From a bacterium (GTDB lineage: Bacteria; Electryoneota; Electryoneia; Electryoneales; Electryoneaceae), in assembly GCA_020444265.1 (NCBI GenBank), contig JAHLLH010000001.1:1-64000 (forward strand): a stretch of DNA of 64,000 nt. The letters run 5' to 3'. The notes under the pieces are model-generated. The model made no database searches, was not told the origin of the DNA, and was given only the letters and a program-made list of their open reading frames with translations. The position numbers and the translations under genes are program-made. This document shows positions 36,532-45,977 of the stretch, in pieces. How positions within the stretch are numbered: the stretch's first letter is position 1; each line of letters begins with the position of its first letter.

Positions 36532-37812
36532 ATGAGTGAGCTGACGTTCCAGGATCCAAAAAAGAAATTCTGCGAAGAGCTGAAGGAAGCTCGGGAATTC
36601 AAAGGCCTGGATCTCTCGCGTGTGTCGGAGAAGAGTAAAATTTCACTGCCTTACCTCGAGAAGCTCGAGGCGGGGGATTGGGATTTTCTGCCTCACCCCT
36701 ACGTGCGCTCTTTCCTTCGTACCTACGCTTTGATTGTCGGGCTGGAAGTCGGGAAGGTCCTCGATCAATTTGATAATATCGTGGACGAACCACCTGTACC
36801 CGTTCCCGGAGTTTTTGAGGATGAAGAAGGCAGTCCGCTCATCGACCCTCGGCCGAAGAAACCTGTGAAGAAAAAGAAAAAGGAAGATGAGGTTGATGAA
36901 GGCCGAAAACCTCTGAAATTCAGCCTGGCGGGGGATTCATCCCCAAGCGCATCCACCTCGACTCGACATTCTGGTGGTGGTGGAAGAAAGAATGCTGGAA
37001 CCGCCTGGATAATCGGGGCGGTGGTTGTTGTACTGATTGTCTCCGGCATCCTTCTTTGGCCGGATGGCAATACGGATGAGCCGGTAGCCGAAATACCTTT
37101 CGATCAGGTCGTTGCAGAGCATGAGCGGGATGCTGGAGCCGCCGTTGAAGAAGAGAAACCAGCAGAATCCACTCCACAACCGACCACAACCCCTGTTGCT
37201 CAGCCTGCCACCACGCAGCAGGATGAGAATGAGCCCGACCCGACTGGAACGGACAAGCATGAGGAGGCGGGACAAGACGAGGAACCTGCGGAATCTGTTG
37301 CCACCACCAGCGATTCACTGGTGACCGGTCTTGATCCAAATGAACCGTTGGTCCTCTATGCGGAAGCATTGCAGAAGTGCTATCTGAAAGTCACTGCCGA
37401 CGAAGATTCGCTGCCGATGAGCGACATCGTGCTTGATCCGGGCATGACTCGTCGCTACGAGGCCGATTCACTGTTGACAGTGGTCCTCGGCAACGCAGCG
37501 GGGATGAGCCTTAAGCTGGGTGATGCAGAGCTGGGCGAGCTTGGTGAGGAGGGACGAGTTGTCACTGTCTATATCGGACGAGAAGGCATTCGGCGTATCC
37601 GCAATGGGATCCTGCGTCAACCCGAACCAGAGGCACCGAGCCTGGATACACTTGATCTGACTCGACCCGTTGGCCGGGCACGCGACAGCATCAACGCCGC
37701 AAGTGATTCCGGGGCACAGGCTATCCCAGGTTCAGCAGACTCGATTGAGGATACAACAGGCACAGTGACTGATACATCTGCGACAGGAACGGATTCCACG
37801 ATGACTGAATAG
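36532..37812 (+). CDS. rodZ: RodZ-like membrane protein (HTH plus DUF4115)
   Basis: 426 residues. Residues ~10-80 form a RodZ-type helix-turn-helix (FCEELKEAREFKGLDLSRVSEKSKI, PHPYVRSFLRTYA), which in RodZ binds MreB. A Lys/Glu-rich linker leads to a membrane helix at ~157-180. The exterior part contains a long low-complexity Glu/Thr/Ala stretch, then a DUF4115 domain (~270-360) and a Ser/Thr/Asp-rich tail. It organises rod-shape and cell-wall synthesis in rods; here that role is inferred. It ends the operon, with a strong terminator behind. Confidence 0.85.
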   Translation: MSELTFQDPKKKFCEELKEAREFKGLDLSRVSEKSKISLPYLEKLEAGDWDFLPHPYVRSFLRTYALIVGLEVGKVLDQFDNIVDEPPVPVPGVFEDEEGSPLIDPRPKKPVKKKKKEDEVDEGRKPLKFSLAGDSSPSASTSTRHSGGGGRKNAGTAWIIGAVVVVLIVSGILLWPDGNTDEPVAEIPFDQVVAEHERDAGAAVEEEKPAESTPQPTTTPVAQPATTQQDENEPDPTGTDKHEEAGQDEEPAESVATTSDSLVTGLDPNEPLVLYAEALQKCYLKVTADEDSLPMSDIVLDPGMTRRYEADSLLTVVLGNAAGMSLKLGDAELGELGEEGRVVTVYIGREGIRRIRNGILRQPEPEAPSLDTLDLTRPVGRARDSINAASDSGAQAIPGSADSIEDTTGTVTDTSATGTDSTMTE

Positions 37813-37828
37813 CCATATTTGATTTGAG

Positions 37829-37872
37829 AAGAACAGCCCCTTGTCTTCGGACAAGGGGCTGTTCTTTGTTGC
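37829..37872. terminator. Strong bidirectional terminator
   Basis: Arms AGAACAGCCCCTTGTC (37830-37845) and GACAAGGGGCTGTTCT (37850-37865) form a perfect 16-base-pair stem with a TTCG tetraloop, followed by TTGTTGCC. It sits between the converging rodZ-like gene and the redoxin gene. Confidence 0.95.
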
Positions 37873-37886
37873 CTGAAAACAAGCTA

Positions 37887-38489
37887 TCAGGAAGCGAACT
37901 TGATACTGCAGCCAATTGCCTTGGTTTCGGCCATCTTGATCGAGTTGCCCTCAGAAAGGGACATGACGGCATCCTTCAGGTAGGTCGCTTCGACAGCGTC
38001 CGGTTCCTGAGCGTTGTCGTCGATCGTGCCGTGATAAGCCAGTTTGCCGGTGCCATCAAAGAGGAAGGCTTCCGGGGTACGGGTCGCTCCGAAGGCCACC
38101 GCCATCTCAGAGTTGGCATCGTGGACATAGGGGAAGCCATAGCCTTGTTTTTTCGCCTGCTCGGCCATCTGCTCAAGGCCATCACCTGGCGATTTTTTTG
38201 TGCTGTTAGAGTTGATAAAGATAACGCCGAAACCGGCCTTTTTCGCGTCATTAGCGATTGCTGCCATACGGTCATCCCACGCTTTGACGTAAGGGCAATG
38301 GACGCAGGAGAATACAACCAGCGTACCTTTCTCGCCTGCAACAGATTCAACCGATACCATCGACCCGTCTGTTGCTTTCATCTCTTTGTCCGCCATGGGA
38401 ATCGCAGCGCCTAGGTCGAGTGCCAGTGCGGGCACACTTCCGATAAGCAGGGCTGCGAACAGCATCATCGCAATGGTTGTTCGCTTCAT
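37887..38489 (-). CDS. Exported thioredoxin-like (AhpC/TSA-type) redoxin
   Basis: 200 residues with a signal peptide (~1-23, ending ALA). The thioredoxin fold has FSCVHCPYVKAWDDRM as its active-site loop, with two Cys in a CxxC motif, and FGATRTPEAFLFDGTGKLAYHG with the cis-Pro. It ends in a single additional Cys (AIGCSIKF). The form with VHCP is common in peroxiredoxin-like exported proteins. The ATG overlaps the stop of the TlpA-like gene upstream (38486-38489) and the two are surely cotranscribed. Confidence 0.82.
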   Translation of the reverse strand: MKRTTIAMMLFAALLIGSVPALALDLGAAIPMADKEMKATDGSMVSVESVAGEKGTLVVFSCVHCPYVKAWDDRMAAIANDAKKAGFGVIFINSNSTKKSPGDGLEQMAEQAKKQGYGFPYVHDANSEMAVAFGATRTPEAFLFDGTGKLAYHGTIDDNAQEPDAVEATYLKDAVMSLSEGNSIKMAETKAIGCSIKFAS

Positions 38490-39025
38490 GAATCCCTCTT
38501 CTGTTTGGTTGTCGTCTCTATGTGCAGGAGTGGCAGAAGTTCTGCCTCAAGTTCGTCGAAACTCGCCTTGCCTTCCCAAGTACGTACCACATCACCCTCA
38601 CCATTGACCAGCATGCTGAAGGGCAGGGCACCGTTCCAATCCTGGTGAATCCCCTCGATGAACTCCATGTCCTTCTGGTCTTTCAGCATGGTGGGGTAGT
38701 CGACTCCTAGGCCTGTCAGGTAGTCGACAGCCTGTTGACGGCTCCTGGTGAAATCTGCGGACACCAGCAGCAAACTGAAGCCCTTGTCGTGGTAGGTTTC
38801 GCGTAGCTTCAGCAGGTCGGGCATTTCCTCACGGCAGGGTTGGCACCAGGTAGCCCAGAAGTTGACCAGTACAGCTTTGGACTCGCTTTTACGAATCGCA
38901 TCCCAGACCCCATCAGATGTCGTGTTGGTCATGCTGAACGCGGAATCCTCGGCTCGAAGCAGGCTGCCCGGAAACAGGATAAGCAGAACGAACAGGATCG
39001 GCATGAGTCGTCTTAGTGCAGCCAT
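38486..39025 (-). CDS. TlpA-type thiol-disulfide oxidoreductase
   Basis: 179 residues with a signal peptide (~1-25). The thioredoxin active site is VNFWATWCQPCREEMPDL near residue 60, typical of TlpA/ResA, which reduce exported disulfides in the periplasm. WNGALPFSMLVNGEGDVVRTW holds the cis-Pro. It overlaps the second redoxin gene by ATGA, so the pair probably works together in the periplasm. A source of electrons is not visible nearby. Confidence 0.87.
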   Translation of the reverse strand: MAALRRLMPILFVLLILFPGSLLRAEDSAFSMTNTTSDGVWDAIRKSESKAVLVNFWATWCQPCREEMPDLLKLRETYHDKGFSLLLVSADFTRSRQQAVDYLTGLGVDYPTMLKDQKDMEFIEGIHQDWNGALPFSMLVNGEGDVVRTWEGKASFDELEAELLPLLHIETTTKQKRDS

Positions 39026-39223
39026 GAACGGCTCTCGTGTCGGTCAACTAGAAGTTAGGCATCTTAAACCTTCCCGTCTAGTATACCTGCGAAGGGAGCA
39101 TCGGTTCCACTGGATTAAACGTGCCAGTGGAGTTCGTGCGGGATAGTGGAATCCAGAGCGAGCAGATTCGGCTTCTGATGATCGAGTGTCTATATTCCAA
39201 CAGATACTCGGAGGTAGGGCAGG

Positions 39224-40138
39224 ATGCAGACAAACTCACGCTGGGTCTATTTTGTACCCCTGTTGGCGATGTTCGCCTACGCGTGGGCCGCAATCCTGAT
39301 CCGCTATTCGGAAGAGGCGAGCCCTTTCGTGATCGCCTTTTACCGGATGGCAGTCGCCTCAGTTGTCTGGGCTCCCTTCTATTGGAGTTGGGACAGGAAA
39401 CGGTCCACGACGAAGCCGACTGCCCGACAGTGGAAACTGATTGTACTTGCAGGTCTGATGCTCTGCCTGCATTTCGCCACCTGGATCGCCTCGATCCGCT
39501 ACACGACGGTTTCCTCGGCAGTTTTTCTCATTCTCACCCAGCCTTTTATGGTTGCCATCGCCGCCCATTTCATTCTGCATGAAAAACTGAATCGTTTCCA
39601 CATGGTAGCCTTCGTACTGACCTTTGCCGGGGCGGCGCTCATCTTTGGCGGTGACCTGGCCCTCAGCAAAACACATCTGTATGGCGATTTTCTCGCGCTC
39701 ATCGGGGCTGCGGCTGCTGGTGCGTACCTCTTCATTGCACGGCTTGTGCGTTCGGACAGCGGTGATGCGCCCGGGGTGCCTTTACAGAAATACCTGCCGC
39801 CCGTTTTTGCTATCTCAGCAGTGGGATTGCTGCTCCTCTCTCTCGTCTCCGGACAATCGCTCGGCCCTTTCGAGAAAAATACCTGGATTGCGCTGCTACT
39901 TCTGGGGCTGGTGCCAACTGTAATCGGTCATTCGCTGCTTAACTGGTCGTCACGGTACCTTTCGGCCCTGGCGGTCAATATCTCCCTCGTCGGTGAGCCT
40001 ATAGGTGCCAGCATTCTGGCGTACGTTCTGCTGGATGAAATCCCGTCCACAGGATTGCTGATTGGTTCACCCCTGCTGGTGATTGCGGTCGTGCTCGTCT
40101 ATTTGCGTCCCCCGCTGGTTCGACCAGTCCCGAGATGA
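39224..40138 (+). CDS. EamA/DMT-superfamily permease
   Basis: 304 residues with about 10 hydrophobic segments arranged as two EamA repeats (FAYAWAAILIRYSEEASPFVIAFYR; GLVPTVIGHSLLNWSSRYLSA). Such carriers export amino acids or other metabolites; the substrate here is unknown. GGAGG stands 9 bases before the ATG. It is followed by 187 bases that contain the regulatory sites of the metal importer operon. Confidence 0.82.
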   Translation: MQTNSRWVYFVPLLAMFAYAWAAILIRYSEEASPFVIAFYRMAVASVVWAPFYWSWDRKRSTTKPTARQWKLIVLAGLMLCLHFATWIASIRYTTVSSAVFLILTQPFMVAIAAHFILHEKLNRFHMVAFVLTFAGAALIFGGDLALSKTHLYGDFLALIGAAAAGAYLFIARLVRSDSGDAPGVPLQKYLPPVFAISAVGLLLLSLVSGQSLGPFEKNTWIALLLLGLVPTVIGHSLLNWSSRYLSALAVNISLVGEPIGASILAYVLLDEIPSTGLLIGSPLLVIAVVLVYLRPPLVRPVPR

Positions 40139-40224
40139 CCGACTCCTGTGTAATGCGAGGGGGCTGGGAGGGGGAGTTGTTCTCGCGGAAAGAAAAGAGT
40201 TCCCTTTTGCCCTTGTTTTAAAAC

Positions 40225-40238
40225 TTAGTACAAGCTAA
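40225..40238 (+). promoter_or_regulatory. Possible DtxR-family operator
   Basis: Dyad TTAG-N6-CTAA, extended to AA-TTAG...CTAA-TT over 40222-40241. Half-sites and spacing match the core of DtxR-type metalloregulator sites (TTAG-N6-CTAA). It lies 88 bases upstream of the substrate-binding protein start and overlaps a weak promoter-like pair, TTGTTT (40213-40218) and TAACTT (40236-40241). Binding is inferred from pattern and from the metal importer downstream. Confidence 0.45.
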
Positions 40239-40255
40239 CTTTTCTGCTGAAACGA

Positions 40256-40311
40256 AGAGAGTGAAAGAACTCTCTATACATGTATACGATATATCATCCC
40301 ACCGGGATGAT
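40256..40311 (+). other. Leader region with three inverted repeats ahead of the metal importer
   Basis: Three elements follow one another: AGAGAGT/ACTCTCT (40256-40262 and 40269-40275), the palindrome TATACATGTATA (40275-40286) and ATCATCCC/GGGATGAT with a 3-base loop (40293-40311). The last stops just before the GGAG ribosome site at 40315. They may regulate the transcript or bind protein; no known riboswitch was recognised. Confidence 0.4.
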
Positions 40312-40325
40312 GCTTGGAGATAAAG

Positions 40326-41309
40326 ATGAATAGAACGAGATGGACCATCAGCTTTGCAGCGCTACTGGCCCTGGTGTTCCTTGTAGGCTGCGGGTCAGCA
40401 GAGAAGAAGGATTCGGATAAACTGAGCATTGTAACCACCGTTGGCATGATTGCCGATGCCGCTGCAATCATCGGGGGGGAGCATGTCGAGGTGACCGGGT
40501 TGATGGGACCAGGAGTAGACCCTCACCTCTACAAGGCGAGCGAGGGAGATGTAGCCCGGATGGCGGGAGCAGACATTATCCTTTACGGCGGATTGCATCT
40601 GGAAGGGAAGATGGGTGAGGTGTTCGAGCGCATGCAAACACGAATCCCTACCGTCGCCGTCGGAGAATCCATTCCGGTGGAGCGCCGCCTGCGAGTTGCT
40701 GGAAAGAAAGGCAACGTGCAGTACGATCCGCACATCTGGTTTGATGTGAGCCTCTGGATGCTGGTGACAGATCGTATCGCTGAAACGCTAGCCGAACAGG
40801 ACAGCGCCAATGCTGCCTATTACCAGGCCAACGCCGCGGCCTACAGGGATTCCCTCCAGGTGCTGCACGATTGGGTTCTCGAAAGAACAGCCCTGGTGCC
40901 GGAGGACAAACGAGTCCTGATTACTGCCCACGATGCCTTCACCTATTTTTCGCGAGCCTATGGCTTCGAAGTACGTGGCTTGCAAGGCATCAGCACAGCG
41001 ACCGAAGCGGGAACTGGTGATGTAATCAAGTTTGCCGACTTCATCGCAAAGCAGCAGATCCCCGCGATCTTTGTCGAATCGTCTGTCCCACCCAGGACCA
41101 TCGAAGCTGTCCAGGCGGCAGTACGTTCCAGGGGATTTGATGTTCAGATTGGTGGCGAACTGTTCTCAGATGCCATGGGCAATACGGGAACGCCAGAGGG
41201 TCACTATCTTGGCATGGTGCGCCATAACGTTAACACGATTGTCGACGCATTGACCGGAAAAGCGTCAGTTGAACTTGCAACCGAAGACTCGGATATAACA
41301 CATGAGTGA
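40326..41309 (+). CDS. Metal ABC transporter substrate-binding lipoprotein (Mn/Zn, TroA-like)
   Basis: 327 residues. A lipoprotein signal ends VFLVGC. It has the cluster A-I (ZnuA/TroA) layout: VDPHLYKAS near 67, [13 protein letters not shown] near 130, [10 protein letters not shown] near 200 and [10 protein letters not shown] near 280, which together offer three His and one Asp, the ligand set of Mn/Zn-binding Tro[14 protein letters not shown] also favours the manganese-type group. It catches the metal and passes it to the permeases. The ATG at 40326 has GGAG 7 bases upstream. The ATPase gene overlaps its end. Confidence 0.9.
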   Translation: MNRTRWTISFAALLALVFLVGCGSAEKKDSDKLSIVTTVGMIADAAAIIGGEHVEVTGLMGPGVDPHLYKASEGDVARMAGADIILYGGLHLEGKMGEVFERMQTRIPTVAVGESIPVERRLRVAGKKGNVQYDPHIWFDVSLWMLVTDRIAETLAEQDSANAAYYQANAAAYRDSLQVLHDWVLERTALVPEDKRVLITAHDAFTYFSRAYGFEVRGLQGISTATEAGTGDVIKFADFIAKQQIPAIFVESSVPPRTIEAVQAAVRSRGFDVQIGGELFSDAMGNTGTPEGHYLGMVRHNVNTIVDALTGKASVELATEDSDITHE

Positions 41310-42105
41310 TAGCGGAGCGAAACAGGACCTCGCCATCGAGGTGTTCGACCTCACCGTCGCCTACCGCGACAAACCGGTTCTCTGGGATATCGATCTTGAG
41401 GTGCCGGAGGGTGTTTTGATGGCAGTGGTAGGCCCAAATGGGGCGGGCAAGACGACGATGATGAAGTCGCTGCTCGGCTTGATTAAACCCGCCGCCGGGC
41501 AGGTTCGCATCTTTGGGAAACCCTATGCTGAAGTGCGCAGTGAAGTTGGCTATGTCCCGCAACGCGGCACGGTAGATTGGGATTTTCCGACGACGGTTAT
41601 TGATGTGGTGATGATGGGAGCTTATGCAAACCTGGGCTGGTTTAAACGGCCTGGTCGCAAGGAACACGAAGCCGCTCTGCATGCCCTCGACCGAGTTGGG
41701 ATGAAACCCTTCGCGGACCGTCAGATCAGCCAGCTTTCCGGTGGTCAGCAGCAGCGTGTTTTCCTGGCCCGAGCCTTGCTTCAGGATGCACGTCTCTACC
41801 TGATGGACGAACCTTTTCAGGGCGTAGATGCTACCACAGAACGGGCGATCATCGATATCCTCCGTGAGATGCGCAAAGAGGGCAAGACGGTGATCGTTGT
41901 CCATCACGATCTGCAGACCGTCCCCGAGTATTTCGATTGGGTGACCCTGCTGAACGTACGCCGTATCGCCAGTGGTCCTGTCGAGGATGTATTTACTGAG
42001 GACAATCTGCGTCTGGCTTATGGTGGAAAAATCGCTTTCATCACAGGCCAAAATCATGACCATCCTGAGGTTGTTGAAGCTATGGAAGGGAAGGAGGAGG
42101 TATGA
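41302..42105 (+). CDS. Metal ABC transporter ATP-binding protein
   Basis: 267 residues. Walker A is [16 protein letters not shown] near 45, the signature motif is [16 protein letters not shown] near 145, and Walker B is [14 protein letters not shown] near 165, followed by the switch His in VIVVHHDLQ. It powers the importer from the cytoplasmic face. It overlaps the substrate-binding gene by 8 bases and the first permease gene by ATGA. Confidence 0.95.
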   Translation: MSDSGAKQDLAIEVFDLTVAYRDKPVLWDIDLEVPEGVLMAVVGPNGAGKTTMMKSLLGLIKPAAGQVRIFGKPYAEVRSEVGYVPQRGTVDWDFPTTVIDVVMMGAYANLGWFKRPGRKEHEAALHALDRVGMKPFADRQISQLSGGQQQRVFLARALLQDARLYLMDEPFQGVDATTERAIIDILREMRKEGKTVIVVHHDLQTVPEYFDWVTLLNVRRIASGPVEDVFTEDNLRLAYGGKIAFITGQNHDHPEVVEAMEGKEEV

Positions 42106-43229
42106 GTGACATCCTCCGCCTTTTGATTACGGACTACACCCTGCGCACCGTTGCCTTGGGCGCGACGGTCCTCGGGGTCACAAGTGGTGCACTGGGAGCA
42201 TTCGCTGTTCTGCGCAGGCAGGCCTTGCTCGGGGATGCGGTATCCCATGCGACTTTGCCGGGAATTGCCCTCGCCTTTTTACTCACACAGAGCAAGGCGC
42301 CACTTGTCCTGTTGGTCGGAGCTGCCATTGCCGGCTGGTTAGGCACTCTGTTGGTTCTCGCCGTGGTCAACAATACCCGGATTAAGGAGGACGCGGCACT
42401 TGGGTTAATATTGTCGGTATTCTTCGGTGGCGGATTGGTGTTGTTGACACTGATTCAGAAGATGCCAATCGCTACCCAGGCGGGGTTGGACAAATTCCTT
42501 TTCGGGCAGGCGGCAGCGTTGGTTGAAAGCGATGTGATCGCCATGGCTGTACTGGCCGTGCCGACCCTGCTTTTAACGGCGCTTTTCTGGAAGGAATTTA
42601 AACTTCTCAGCTTTGATCCAGAATATGGAGCTACCCTCGGCTTCAAGATGCGCACCATGGATATTCTGCTGACCAGCCTGATTGTGATTGCGATCGTAAT
42701 CGGATTGCAGACGGTCGGAGTAGTGCTGATGAGCGCGATGATTGTGGCTCCTGGTGCAGCGGCACGTCAATGGACAGATCGTCTGTCGGTCATGGTTATC
42801 CTTTCGGCCCTGTTCGGTGCTGTATCCGGGGTGACCGGGGCGGTTATCAGCAGCACGATGGCCCATTTGCCGACAGGACCGACGATTGTCCTGGTTGTCA
42901 GCGTTATCGTGGTTATCTCCCTCGCTTTTGCCCCGAACCGTGGCCTTGTCTGGTCGTACCTGCGGGAACGACGCAACCGTTCCCGTATGCGTCTCGAGGC
43001 GGTGCTGGGCAACATGGGTCTGATGGCGCGTCAACACGGCCAGCAGACGGTGGGACATACCTCGAGCGCGATTGGTGCGATGAGTGGCGGGCGGATTGGT
43101 ATCGATGCCCGTCTACGTGACCTCGAACAGGATAAACTCGTTGTGCAGGATAGTGATGGCCTCTGGGCGTTGACAGAACGTGGAAACCAGAAGGCTGCTG
43201 AAATCATGCAGCGGGGGGTGACCGAATGA
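42102..43229 (+). CDS. Metal ABC transporter permease 1 with C-terminal winged-helix-like domain
   Basis: 375 residues. Residues ~1-290 form an ABC-3 permease of the ZnuB/MntB type with eight or more helices ([24 protein letters not shown] is the conserved loop that meets the ATPase). Residues ~305-375 form an extra cytoplasmic tail with the pattern of a winged helix ([36 protein letters not shown]), similar to the DNA-binding end of DtxR/MntR regulators. Such fusions are known in some metal importers. The tail could sense metal or bind DNA; this is inferred. The ATG overlaps the ATPase stop. Confidence 0.88.
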   Translation: MSDILRLLITDYTLRTVALGATVLGVTSGALGAFAVLRRQALLGDAVSHATLPGIALAFLLTQSKAPLVLLVGAAIAGWLGTLLVLAVVNNTRIKEDAALGLILSVFFGGGLVLLTLIQKMPIATQAGLDKFLFGQAAALVESDVIAMAVLAVPTLLLTALFWKEFKLLSFDPEYGATLGFKMRTMDILLTSLIVIAIVIGLQTVGVVLMSAMIVAPGAAARQWTDRLSVMVILSALFGAVSGVTGAVISSTMAHLPTGPTIVLVVSVIVVISLAFAPNRGLVWSYLRERRNRSRMRLEAVLGNMGLMARQHGQQTVGHTSSAIGAMSGGRIGIDARLRDLEQDKLVVQDSDGLWALTERGNQKAAEIMQRGVTE

Positions 43230-44335
43230 GCACCGCCCAGCTTGAAATCCAGTTGATCGCGATTGTCGTTGCGGCTGCCGCAGCGCTACCCGGTGTATTC
43301 CTGGTGTTGAGACGGATGGCGATGATGAGCGATGCAATCAGCCACGCCATCCTGATCGGGATTGTGGTTGCATTCTTCATCGTGCATGACTTGTCGCACC
43401 CCCTCCTGATTGTCGGAGCGGCACTGACTGGCGTGTTGACGGTTACCCTGGTCGAGGCGTTGAGCCGGACCAAACGGCTGCACGAGGATTCCGCCATCGG
43501 GCTCGTTTTCCCGCTCCTGTTCAGCATCGGGGTCATCCTGATCAGCCGATACGCGTCCCATGTGCACCTTGATCTGGATGCCGTACTGATGGGTGAGTTG
43601 GCCTTCGCGCCCTTTGACCGTTTCGTGATCGCCGGGCAGGATCTCGGCCCGCGTGCGCTTTTTGTGATGAGTGGCATTCTCCTGCTCAACATCCTCTTCA
43701 TCGGTCTCTTCTATAAAGAGATAAAAATCGCCACCTTCGATGCTGGACTGGCGGCCTCCCTCGGTTTCGCGCCGGTGGCGATTCATTATGGCTTGATGAC
43801 AATTGTTTCGATCACAGCAGTCGGCGCGTTCGATGCTGTTGGCAGTCTGCTGGTCGTTGCCCTGATGATCGCCCCGCCCGCGGCGGCCTACCTTTTGACG
43901 GACCGTCTCTCGGTCATGCTGTTGCTTTCCGTCCTGTTCGGGGTCATCAGTGCCATCGTCGGCTACTGGGCTGCCCACATGTTTGACGTTTCGATTGCAG
44001 GCATGATGGCGACAGCTGCCGGAATTGTATTCCTTCTTGTCTTTCTCTTTGCACCACATCGTGGCATTGTCGCAGTAGCACGCAGGCGGATGCACCAGAG
44101 GTTGCAGTTTGCCGGGGGAGCCCTTGCGGTCCATTTGCTGAACCATGAGGGGTCGCCGGAAGCCATCGAGGAGTGTCGTGTGGATCACCTTGGCGATCAT
44201 CTGCGATGGGAAATGGTCTTTGCGCTGCGCGTGATTCGGTATCTGCAGCGAAACAATCTCATCCGTCGCGAGGGGGACTATCTCCATCTGACGGCGGACG
44301 GTCGCTCACTCGCGCGCGAGATGATGGTGCAGTAA
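43226..44335 (+). CDS. Metal ABC transporter permease 2 with C-terminal winged-helix-like domain
   Basis: 369 residues. Residues ~1-280 are a second ABC-3 permease (VLRRMAMMSDAISHAILIGIVVAFF; DSVGSLLVVALMIAPPAAAYLL-like core), paralogous to permease 1 but diverged. The tail, ~290-369, again resembles a winged helix (LAVHLLNHEG near the start, RVIRYLQRNNLIRREGDYLHLTADGRSLARE at the end). With permease 1 it should form the transport channel. The ATG overlaps the previous stop. A perfect terminator follows 20 bases on. Confidence 0.87.
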   Translation: MSTAQLEIQLIAIVVAAAAALPGVFLVLRRMAMMSDAISHAILIGIVVAFFIVHDLSHPLLIVGAALTGVLTVTLVEALSRTKRLHEDSAIGLVFPLLFSIGVILISRYASHVHLDLDAVLMGELAFAPFDRFVIAGQDLGPRALFVMSGILLLNILFIGLFYKEIKIATFDAGLAASLGFAPVAIHYGLMTIVSITAVGAFDAVGSLLVVALMIAPPAAAYLLTDRLSVMLLLSVLFGVISAIVGYWAAHMFDVSIAGMMATAAGIVFLLVFLFAPHRGIVAVARRRMHQRLQFAGGALAVHLLNHEGSPEAIEECRVDHLGDHLRWEMVFALRVIRYLQRNNLIRREGDYLHLTADGRSLAREMMVQ

Positions 44336-44355
44336 GATTGATTTCTATGAGCTGA

Positions 44356-44387
44356 ACAGCCCGGCATTCCTCTGAATGCCGGGCTGT
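44356..44387. terminator. Terminator between the metal importer and the EEP gene
   Basis: Arms ACAGCCCGGCATT (44356-44368) and AATGCCGGGCTGT (44375-44387) form a perfect 13-base-pair stem with loop CCTCTG. It sits between converging genes and can serve both. Confidence 0.9.
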
Positions 44388-44404
44388 GTCGGTTTAAAAA
44401 TCGA

Positions 44405-45454
44405 TCAGGGCGAGGGAACAGCTTCCTCAGAGACCGGGGGCAGGATCAAATCGACAACGTAAGCGACATGGTCGCTACGACCCAGCTTGATAAAGCGGGG
44501 ATTGGCCGCCCCTTCAAAATGATTGAAGAGGATGTAGTCGATGCGGAAAAGGCGGAAACTCCTGTGCCAGGTACCGCCATAGCCCCGTCCCGCATCCTTC
44601 CATGAATCACGCATCGATTGCAACAAGGGGCGGATGGCACGGTTAGTCGGGGTGGAATTCAGGTCGCCCGCCAGCAGAACGGGAGTACTCCCGCCGAGCA
44701 GCGCATCCTTGACTCGATTCGCCTGCTCCATGCGCAGCTTCCAACTTTCAATCACACCCCAGAGGTCCGATTTACGGTTTGTTGATTCGAGCTGAACCGA
44801 AGCAACCCGCACCGTTCGACCATGCGCGGTGGTGTTGACACGCGTAAAACGACGCACCTTCTCATTCCAGGAAGAGGTGAAGAGGGTATCAATGCGGGTG
44901 AGCGGCTCACGACTCAGGACAACGGTTCCCATTCCCGCATCATCACGCAGCAACACAAACCAGCCATCATAGCCACGACTCTTCGCACTATCGAGGAAAA
45001 TCTGGTGCCCGGTGATCGGGAATTCCTGCAAACAGGCGATCTGGGCGCCACTTTCTACAATTCCCTCCAACACACCATCCGTCCGTTCGGTGGCGTTGTT
45101 GAAGGTCAGCACACGAACCGTTTCTGCGTCCGGTGGGACAGGGTCCGTTCCACTGAAGGGAACGAAGATCCAGGTTTCGATCAGGATGACGAGAACAGGA
45201 ACCAGCGCAACTCCCCCCGAGATGGGACGTCGCCGGAGGAAATTGATGAGCGCGAAGAGGAGGGCGATCAGGCCTAAACCGAGACGCGCCACCTGGTTTC
45301 CTGTCAGCCATTCGAGCGAAATCAACCACTCTCCCGGCAGGTAGCGTATCCCGACGAGGGCGACCACGAGGACAACGAGTACATCGAGTATAAACCGTTC
45401 CTCGCGTCCCAACTTACGTTTGCGGCTTCTTGGCATGCCTTCTAGATCCTGCAT
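44405..45454 (-). CDS. Membrane-anchored endonuclease/exonuclease/phosphatase (EEP) family protein
   Basis: 349 residues. The N-terminus has three hydrophobic segments (near 24-42, 55-70 and 80-98). The rest is an EEP hydrolase: VLTFNNATERTDG, ACLQEFPITG with the metal-binding Glu, PVLLAGDLNSTPTNRAI near 250, RIDYILFNHF and GRSDHVAYVVDL with the catalytic Asp-His pair. Members cut phosphodiesters in nucleic acids, lipids or sugars; the target is unknown and the fold faces outside if the topology is as expected. A second ATG at 45436 follows GAAGG closely; the start is uncertain. Confidence 0.8.
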   Translation of the reverse strand: MQDLEGMPRSRKRKLGREERFILDVLVVLVVALVGIRYLPGEWLISLEWLTGNQVARLGLGLIALLFALINFLRRRPISGGVALVPVLVILIETWIFVPFSGTDPVPPDAETVRVLTFNNATERTDGVLEGIVESGAQIACLQEFPITGHQIFLDSAKSRGYDGWFVLLRDDAGMGTVVLSREPLTRIDTLFTSSWNEKVRRFTRVNTTAHGRTVRVASVQLESTNRKSDLWGVIESWKLRMEQANRVKDALLGGSTPVLLAGDLNSTPTNRAIRPLLQSMRDSWKDAGRGYGGTWHRSFRLFRIDYILFNHFEGAANPRFIKLGRSDHVAYVVDLILPPVSEEAVPSP

Positions 45455-45610
45455 GTGATCAGTTTCGTGTTTTCTGTGTTCAAACGCAAAAACCTACTTC
45501 CAGTCAAGGGAGGGGTGCAAGCCGTTTTCCATGGTCGCAATCAGTTTTCGGGGTTCTTGAGAGGAGGCCACAATCCATCCCCCTCTCAGATCGAGCGGCA
45601 AAGATTGCGA

Positions 45611-45616
45611 TACAAT
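45611..45616 (+). promoter_or_regulatory. Possible -10 box and leader of the cold-shock gene
   Basis: TACAAT is a good -10 box; no matching -35 box was seen. The resulting ~105-base leader before the ATG at 45730 is U-rich and holds a CCCC...GGGG hairpin (45683-45701), in line with the long leaders of cold-shock genes. Confidence 0.4.
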
Positions 45617-45729
45617 ATTTTTGGTTTATTATGGTTTCTTCTTGATTTTATCGAATTGTGCTTCGGATTTTTCGTATTGAGTCCCCCGAAGCGTGAGGGG
45701 AGGTTGATCTACCATAGGATGGATCTGTT

Positions 45730-45927
45730 ATGCTCGGTACCGTTAAATCGTTCAACAGTGAAAAAGGATTCGGATTCATCAGGATCGAAGATGGAGACGA
45801 TGTTTTTGTCCATCATACAGCAATCGAAGACGATTCAAAAGAGCTGGCGAAGGGTCAGCAGGTCGAATTCGAGATTGAACACGGTCCAAAGGGCGCCACA
45901 GCGCGAGATGTGAAGCGAGTTTCCTGA
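45730..45927 (+). CDS. Cold-shock protein (CspA family)
   Basis: 65 residues, one cold-shock domain: [20 protein letters not shown] holds the RNP1-like motif and VFVHHTAI the RNP2-like motif, both binding single-stranded nucleic acid. Such proteins melt RNA structure. It stands alone, read divergently from the EEP gene and followed by a hairpin terminator. Confidence 0.96.
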   Translation: MLGTVKSFNSEKGFGFIRIEDGDDVFVHHTAIEDDSKELAKGQQVEFEIEHGPKGATARDVKRVS

Positions 45928-45977
45928 GTTGCGTTCCACAGCCTGCGCCACCATTTTGGCAGGCTGGTAGTGCTGGG

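Noticed and set aside
37830-37865. Perfect 16-base-pair inverted repeat considered as a mobile-element end
   Set aside because: The TTCG tetraloop, the T-rich flank and the position between converging genes identify a terminator.
43286-44287. 333-codon minus-strand frame
   Set aside because: Antisense to the second metal permease; the product is a hydrophilic mirror with no family pattern.
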